Part shown: positions 32,053 to 32,071 of the stretch, in pieces
Layout of the letters: each line of letters starts with the position of its first letter
Numbering within the stretch: the first letter of the stretch is position 1
NCBI RefSeq assembly: GCF_008757455.1
Contig: NZ_VCMV01000031.1
Coordinates: 1 to 32,071 of the forward strand
DNA length: 32,071 nucleotides
Origin: Microvirga brassicacearum
GTDB taxonomy: Bacteria > Pseudomonadota > Alphaproteobacteria > Rhizobiales > Beijerinckiaceae
Direction of reading: 5' to 3'
Position numbers and translations under genes: made by a program
The notes under the pieces: model-generated
Told to the model about the DNA's origin: nothing
Seen by the model: the letters and a program-made list of their open reading frames with translations, nothing else
Databases searched by the model: none

Positions 32053-32071
32053 GGGGGCTCCGGGGGGGTGG

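Overview
The window is GC-rich chromosomal DNA from an alphaproteobacterium, most likely Rhizobiales/Hyphomicrobiales. The grounds are gene content and order: pepN, a PleC-type kinase, glnE, a two-component pair, a Do-family protease, the cytochrome c maturation genes cycLKJH and feuQP form the kind of block known from rhizobia, and next to it lie the distal genes of an RcGTA-like gene transfer agent (GTA). I cannot name a genus.

Layout. 1-2094 (minus strand): the xanthine dehydrogenase small subunit, whose large subunit would lie to the left of the window, and a glyoxalase I. 2379-7548 (plus strand): aminopeptidase N, then a membrane-bound PAS/histidine kinase of the PleC/PdhS type. 7817-10177 (minus): a large RTX-type calcium-binding repeat protein with three 345-bp internal repeats. 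It is preceded by an unusually AT-rich stretch and sits between pleC and glnE, which adjoin in rhizobia such as Sinorhizobium. 10490-17217 (minus): glnE, histidine kinase, OmpR-type regulator and a secreted DegP-like protease with one PDZ domain. 17418-17491 (minus): tRNA-Cys(GCA). 17622-21658 (minus): ccmH, ccmF, ccmE and ccmI, transcribed in the order ccmI-E-F-H with stop/start overlaps or very short gaps. 21731-24312 (minus): feuQ, feuP and a small secreted PepSY-like protein in the feuN position. 24359-32052 (minus): holin-like protein, GH108-type endolysin, DUF2793 protein and the GTA proteins gp15, gp14 and gp13.

How the parts work together. The central block is an envelope and cell-cycle regulatory neighbourhood: an asymmetric-division kinase, nitrogen control of glutamine synthetase, a kinase/regulator pair beside a periplasmic protease, periplasmic haem attachment, and the FeuN/P/Q envelope signalling system. 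On the right, the GTA hub and tail-tip genes are followed without an obvious stop by a probable receptor-binding or fibre protein and a two-gene lysis cassette. That run points the same way as feuNPQ and ccmIEFH, so every protein gene from 32052 down to 17622 lies on one strand with small gaps.

Non-coding structure includes several palindromic intergenic elements of REP type, a clear bidirectional terminator between pleC and the RTX gene, three GATTC (GANTC) sites just upstream of pleC, a 34-bp tandem duplication near degP, a 21-bp in-frame tandem repeat in feuQ, and a large inverted repeat between GTA gp13 and gp14. I found no CRISPR array, transposase, integrase or rRNA. No wholly new system is evident; the most unusual items are the RTX protein with its unfamiliar N-terminal domain and the GTA-lysis-feu-ccm transcriptional run.
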